From: Paludibacteraceae bacterium
GTDB taxonomy: Bacteria > Bacteroidota > Bacteroidia > Bacteroidales > Paludibacteraceae
NCBI GenBank assembly: GCA_904502115.1
Contig: CAJGDW010000051.1
Location: forward strand, 1-9,608
Direction of reading: 5' to 3'
DNA: 9,608 nucleotides
Position numbers and translations under genes: made by a program. The notes beneath the pieces are model-generated. The model did no database searches. It saw nothing but the letters and a program-made list of their open reading frames with translations, and was not told where the DNA came from. This document shows positions 5,799-9,608 of this stretch, one piece after another. Within the stretch, counting starts at the first letter, position 1. Each line of letters opens with the position of its first letter.

Positions 5799-7637
5799 AT
5801 GAATAAATTTTGGGGAGTTTTAAAACGATTTTTACCTAGCTACAAAAAAGAAGCCATTGGCGTGTTCTTTTTTGGGGGGTTATCTACTGTTCTGAGTTTG
5901 TTCTCGTTTGCGTTGTTTGTTCCTATTTTAGAAATTCTATTTAAAACCCGTAACGATGTTTACCAATTGGTATCGTTAGATGTACCTGCATCTGAATTGT
6001 TTGGTGCGCTAAAGAACAATTTGTATTACTACGTTACCGAATTTATAACCAATCATGGGCAAGTGAAAGCACTTATTGTGCTTTCTATTGCCCTAATAAT
6101 CTTTACTTTCTTAAAAGTTATTACTTTTTATCTTAGTTCGTTGTGCATCGGCTACTTTCAAACAGGTGTACTACGTGATGTACGCAATCAGCTTTGCAGT
6201 AATATTTTACATTTACCAATCGGTTTCTTTTCGGAAGAAAGAAAAGGCGACATTATGTCGCGCATGAGCAACGATGTAATGGACATTGACGTTTCCATTA
6301 TAGGTTCGCTTGAGATGTTGGTAAAAAATCCACTCATTATTTCTATCTATTTCATTGTACTAGCATTGGTTAGTTGGGAACTTACCCTATTTGTTATGCT
6401 AATGTTACCCATAGCTGGTTACATAATGGGCACAGTGGGTAAAAATTTAAAGAAAGACTCACTTGAAGTAGGCATAGAACAAGGTGCCCTCACCTCACAA
6501 CTTGAAGAGTCGTTGGGTGGTATGCGCATTATCAAAGCCTTTAATGCAGAAGAAAAAATAAATAACAGATTCGTTCGACAAACCGATAGAATAAGAGAAT
6601 CCGTAATCAAAGTAATTCGTCGCCAATACCTAGCTCACCCCATGAGCGAATTTATAGGCACTAGTATCATTGCATCGGTTATTTGTTACGGGGGTTACCT
6701 TATCTTAAATTCAAACGGTTCCTTCGATGCGTCGGTATTTATCTACTACATCCTGATTTTTTATAGTATCATCAACCCAGTAAAAGAACTATCCAGAGCT
6801 GGTTATAACATTCGCAAAGGCTTGGCATCGTTAGAACGTATCGATAAAATTTTGTCGGCTAAAAATCCTATCAAAGACCCCGAAAATCCACAAAAAATTA
6901 CCGGATTTAACAATGTAATTGAATACAAAAACGTTAGCTTTAAGTACACCAACAATTGGATTTTAAAGAACGTGAACTTGCGCATTGAGCGTGGTAGAAC
7001 CATTGCCTTGGTAGGACAATCGGGTTCGGGCAAATCGACACTGGTAGACCTTCTACCCCGCTTCTGGGACGTAAACGAAGGCGAAATTTGCATTGACGGC
7101 ATCAACATCAAAGACGTAACCTTGCACGACTTGCGCAGTTTGATGGGCAACGTAAACCAAGAAGCTATTTTGTTTAACGATACCTTCTTTAACAACATTG
7201 CCTTTGGCGTAGAGAATGCTACCATGGAGCAAGTAATTGCTGCTGCTAAAATTGCCAATGCGCACGATTTTATATCGGCCACCGAAGATGGATACAACAG
7301 CAACATTGGCGACCGTGGTTGCAAGTTATCGGGCGGTCAGCGCCAACGCATTAGCATTGCTCGTGCTATATTAAAGAACCCTCCTATATTGATTTTGGAC
7401 GAGGCTACCTCTGCCTTGGATACCGAATCGGAAAAATTGGTACAAGAAGCCTTGGAAAACTTAATGAAGAACCGTACCACCATTGTAATTGCACACCGTT
7501 TGTCGACCGTTAAAAACGCCGACGAAATTTGTGTAGTGGACAACGGAGAAATTGTTGAAAGAGGCACACACACCGAACTGCTTCAAATTGAAAACGGTGT
7601 GTACAAGAAGTTACAAGAGAGCCAATCGCTCAAATAA
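5799..7637 (+). CDS. ABC exporter half-transporter (ABCB/MsbA-like), fused membrane and ATPase domains
   Basis: A 612-residue half-transporter expected to work as a homodimer in the inner membrane. The N-terminal membrane domain has about six helices (roughly 19-48, 90-118, 177-193, 195-212 and two between 285 and 325). An EERKGDIMSRMSNDV segment (146-160) is typical of coupling-helix regions in lipid A/multidrug exporters. The ATPase domain is complete: Walker A GQSGSGKST (406-414), Q-loop Gln454, signature LSGGQRQRIS (510-519), Walker B ILILDE (530-535), SALD D-loop and switch His566. MsbA-like export of lipids is the likeliest role in a didermal bacterium, but peptide or drug export is possible. 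The membrane half uses more ATA, AGA and CTA codons than the ATPase half. A GAGGG run lies 14-18 bp upstream of the ATG, too far to be a standard ribosome site. The last 27 bp overlap the opposing GGGP synthase gene. Confidence 0.93.
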   Translation: MNKFWGVLKRFLPSYKKEAIGVFFFGGLSTVLSLFSFALFVPILEILFKTRNDVYQLVSLDVPASELFGALKNNLYYYVTEFITNHGQVKALIVLSIALIIFTFLKVITFYLSSLCIGYFQTGVLRDVRNQLCSNILHLPIGFFSEERKGDIMSRMSNDVMDIDVSIIGSLEMLVKNPLIISIYFIVLALVSWELTLFVMLMLPIAGYIMGTVGKNLKKDSLEVGIEQGALTSQLEESLGGMRIIKAFNAEEKINNRFVRQTDRIRESVIKVIRRQYLAHPMSEFIGTSIIASVICYGGYLILNSNGSFDASVFIYYILIFYSIINPVKELSRAGYNIRKGLASLERIDKILSAKNPIKDPENPQKITGFNNVIEYKNVSFKYTNNWILKNVNLRIERGRTIALVGQSGSGKSTLVDLLPRFWDVNEGEICIDGINIKDVTLHDLRSLMGNVNQEAILFNDTFFNNIAFGVENATMEQVIAAAKIANAHDFISATEDGYNSNIGDRGCKLSGGQRQRISIARAILKNPPILILDEATSALDTESEKLVQEALENLMKNRTTIVIAHRLSTVKNADEICVVDNGEIVERGTHTELLQIENGVYKKLQESQSLK

Positions 7638-8315
7638 TTGCGTATAAAGCGCAGGATTATCTTCCAATACATTTCCTATCACCACCACATCGGCACCTGC
7701 CCTAAAGGCATCTGCCATGGCATCGGGGGTCTTAATTCCGCCACCTACAATAAGCGGAATGGATAGGTGTGCTTTTACTGCCGAAATCATGCTAAGTGGA
7801 ACAGGCAGTTGCGCTCCACTACCCCCTTCTAGGTAAATAGCCTTCTGACCCAAGTATTGACCTGCCAAAGCCGTAGCCACAGCAATATCGTTTTTGGTAC
7901 GGGGAACGGGCTGGGTATTGCTAATGTATTGTACGCTGGTTAGGGATCCACTTTCTACCAACATATATCCCACAGGAATAACGGGCATATTGTGCTTGTA
8001 CACTTGCAAAGACGATTGTACATGCTGACCAATGAGGTAATCGGGATTGCGACCCGAAATAAGGGAAAGGTACATAAGGGCATCGGCGGCAGGCGAAAAT
8101 TGAGCCGCACTACCCGGAAATAATATAACGGGTACCGAAACGTGTTCCTTAATGGTTTCGATAACCGATGTGGTGGTATCGGTAACCATACTTCCGCCCA
8201 CCAGAATATAGTGAGGCGGCTGCCTTTTTAGCAAAGGCAACAAATTAGCCATCTGATTGCTCGCTTTGTGCGGGTCAATCAAGATGGCCAATTGTTTATG
8301 GTTAGCAGAAAACAT
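7611..8315 (-). CDS. Geranylgeranylglyceryl phosphate synthase (PcrB/GGGPS family, group II-like)
   Basis: A 234-residue TIM-barrel prenyltransferase. The family joins a polyprenyl diphosphate to sn-glycerol-1-phosphate, the first ether-bond step of archaeal lipids; Bacteroidota enzymes of group II are known to do this reaction. Blocks seen are ILIDPHK (11-17, Asp14 for metal and substrate), ILVGGS (37-42), LFPGS (65-69), YLIGQH (93-98), YLEGGSGA (161-168), VGGGI (190-194) and VIGN (212-215). All phosphate-binding loops are intact. The length and the YLEGGSGA/VGGGIK pattern favour GGGPS over other TIM-barrel enzymes. Prenyl chain length cannot be predicted with confidence. ATG 8313-8315 is the only start that keeps the Asp14 motif. 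It lies 2 bp after the branching-enzyme stop, indicating translational coupling. The 3' end overlaps the convergent exporter gene. No gene for G1P dehydrogenase or a second prenyltransferase is in the window. Confidence 0.92.
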   Translation of the reverse strand: MFSANHKQLAILIDPHKASNQMANLLPLLKRQPPHYILVGGSMVTDTTTSVIETIKEHVSVPVILFPGSAAQFSPAADALMYLSLISGRNPDYLIGQHVQSSLQVYKHNMPVIPVGYMLVESGSLTSVQYISNTQPVPRTKNDIAVATALAGQYLGQKAIYLEGGSGAQLPVPLSMISAVKAHLSIPLIVGGGIKTPDAMADAFRAGADVVVIGNVLEDNPALYTQLFERLALL

Positions 8316-8317
8316 GC

Positions 8318-9607
8318 TTATTTTTTCTTCTTTTTGTTTTCGATGCGACGCAATACAAAGGCGGTACGCGATGGAATGTACAATTTCAACCAGCCTTTAT
8401 CTGGATCGTCGGTCGATGGCATAGTAAAGTGGTGAATCACTTCGTCGCACAAACCAAAACCACCAAATTGAGGCGAGTCGGTATTTAGAATCATTTCGTA
8501 TTCGCCTGGTTTCACCAACATACCGTAATCGGTAAACGAATTGTATGGGTGGAAGTTGAATACAAACAACAAATCGTCGCGTCCGTATGCCAACACTTGG
8601 TCGCCCGAATTATCCCAGTATTTGTACAATGGAATTTCTTGGTATTTCTTTTCGGACGATATCAATTTGATCATTTGTTCGTCGAAGCTACCCAAACCTT
8701 GGTATAGGTAGTTAGGATTGTCTACCAATTCCCATTGACGACGAGCGTATTTGTGCGACCAGCCATTTCCTTCGCGTGGGAAGTCAATCCATTCTGGGTG
8801 ACCAAATTCGTTACCCATAAAGTTTAAGTAACCACCATTAATGGTACTTGCGGTTAGCAAGCGAATCATTTTGTGAAGGGCAATACCACGGTCTACCATG
8901 TAGGTAGCATCGCCTTTTTGCATGTGCCAGTACATATCGGCATCGATAAGGCGGAAGATAATGGTTTTATCACCTACCAATGCTTGGTCGTGACTTTCGG
9001 CATAGCTAATGGTTTTTTCGTCGCGACGACGGTTGGTTAGTTCCCAGAACAAGTGTCCAGGTTTCCAGTTTTCGTCGGTGTATTCTTTGATGTATTTGAT
9101 CCACAAATCGGGAATACCCATGGCCATACGGTAATCGAATCCCATACCACCGTCTTCAAACTTGCTAGCCAAACCGGGCATACCGCTCATTTCTTCTGCA
9201 ATGGTAATGGCACCGGGTTTAACTTGGTGAATCAATTTGTTAGCCAAAGTTAGGTAGCAAATAGCATCGCCGTCTTGGTTCAAGTTGTAGTAATCGGCAT
9301 ATCCACTGAAGGCTTCGCCCAAACCGTGGCTGCGGTACAACATAGAGGTAACGCCATCAAAACGGAAACCGTCAAATTGGAATTCGTCTAACCAATATTT
9401 ACAGTTAGATAGCAAGAAGTGCAATACTTCGTTTTTGCCGTAGTCAAAGCAAAGCGAGTCCCATGCAGGGTGTTCGCGACGACCACCGTCGTGGAAATAT
9501 TGATAAGGAGTACCATCAAAACGTCCCAAACCTTCTACTTCGTTTTTAACCGCATGCGAGTGAACAATGTCCATGATAACAGCCATGCCCATGCCGTGTG
9601 CGGTATC
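8318..9607 (-). CDS. glgB: 1,4-alpha-glucan branching enzyme, GH13_8 (eukaryote-like) type, 5' end missing
   Basis: The enzyme cleaves alpha-1,4 glucan and re-attaches it as alpha-1,6 branches during glycogen synthesis. The frame stays open to the window edge: upstream of the ATG at 9590-9592 it reads DTAHG, continuous with the family text, so that ATG is internal. About 430 C-terminal residues are present of perhaps 670. All four GH13 regions are visible: DIVHSH; GFRFDGVTS with the nucleophile Asp codon at 9356-9358; TIAEEMSGMP with the acid/base Glu codon at 9194-9196; and AESHDQ with the transition-state Asp codon at 8987-8989. FDGFRFDGVTSMLY and TIAEEMSGMP match animal/plant GBE1-type enzymes (GH13_8) better than the classical bacterial GlgB (GH13_9). 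The beta-sandwich C-terminal domain is complete and ends in KNKKKKK (encoded by an A-rich run). GGGP synthase follows after 2 bp in the same transcript. Confidence 0.94.
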   Translation of the reverse strand, partial: DTAHGMGMAVIMDIVHSHAVKNEVEGLGRFDGTPYQYFHDGGRREHPAWDSLCFDYGKNEVLHFLLSNCKYWLDEFQFDGFRFDGVTSMLYRSHGLGEAFSGYADYYNLNQDGDAICYLTLANKLIHQVKPGAITIAEEMSGMPGLASKFEDGGMGFDYRMAMGIPDLWIKYIKEYTDENWKPGHLFWELTNRRRDEKTISYAESHDQALVGDKTIIFRLIDADMYWHMQKGDATYMVDRGIALHKMIRLLTASTINGGYLNFMGNEFGHPEWIDFPREGNGWSHKYARRQWELVDNPNYLYQGLGSFDEQMIKLISSEKKYQEIPLYKYWDNSGDQVLAYGRDDLLFVFNFHPYNSFTDYGMLVKPGEYEMILNTDSPQFGGFGLCDEVIHHFTMPSTDDPDKGWLKLYIPSRTAFVLRRIENKKKKK

Positions 9608-9608
9608 G

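Noticed and set aside
6803..7324. 173-codon antisense open frame inside the ABC exporter
   Set aside because: It mirrors conserved ATPase codons, and lacks any family motif of its own.
7638..7656. Terminator between the convergent exporter and GGGP synthase genes
   Set aside because: Only a 4-bp TGCG/CGCA stem is available, with no T-run, and it lies in the synthase coding region.
9590..9592. ATG as the true start of the branching enzyme
   Set aside because: The same frame is open to the window edge and reads DTAHG just upstream, which continues the conserved family sequence. The gene is truncated by the window.

Overview
The window looks like chromosomal DNA of a member of the Bacteroidota. 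Translation starts lack clear Shine-Dalgarno sequences and follow A/T-rich leaders. A TAnnTTTG-type -7 box lies ahead of the first gene. The gene complement also fits: a CitMHS_2-like ion transporter, a group II-type geranylgeranylglyceryl phosphate synthase and a GH13_8-type glycogen branching enzyme. Genus cannot be read from the sequence alone.

Layout: positions 1-312 are non-coding and rich in short tandem and inverted repeats. An atypical PlsC-fold acyltransferase (313-1026) and lepA/EF-4 (1101-2888) follow on the + strand, separated by an 8-bp tandem repeat. The end of lepA forms one arm of a perfect 15-bp hairpin. A repeat-packed 231-bp spacer (2889-3119) holds a heptamer array, a REP-like palindrome, a nested inverted repeat and a second heptamer array that abuts the next start codon. 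A tight + strand cluster follows: ion transporter (3120-4421), purB (4431-5774) and an MsbA/ABCB-type ABC exporter (5799-7637). The - strand carries a GGGP synthase (7611-8315), whose 3' end overlaps the exporter by 27 bp. It lies 2 bp downstream of a branching-enzyme gene (8318-9607) that runs off the window edge.

All seven genes belong to recognised families: phospholipid or ether-lipid synthesis, lipid export, translation, purine synthesis, ion transport and glycogen synthesis. No defence locus, CRISPR, transposase, tRNA or rRNA gene was seen. I do not see a new multi-gene system. The least ordinary content is in the intergenic DNA. It contains related 7-bp and 8-bp tandem repeats, and a REP-like palindrome whose flank recurs inverted at the extreme left edge, suggesting that a second REP-like copy was cut by the window. 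The archaeal-type lipid enzyme translationally linked to glycogen branching is the most interesting protein-level association.
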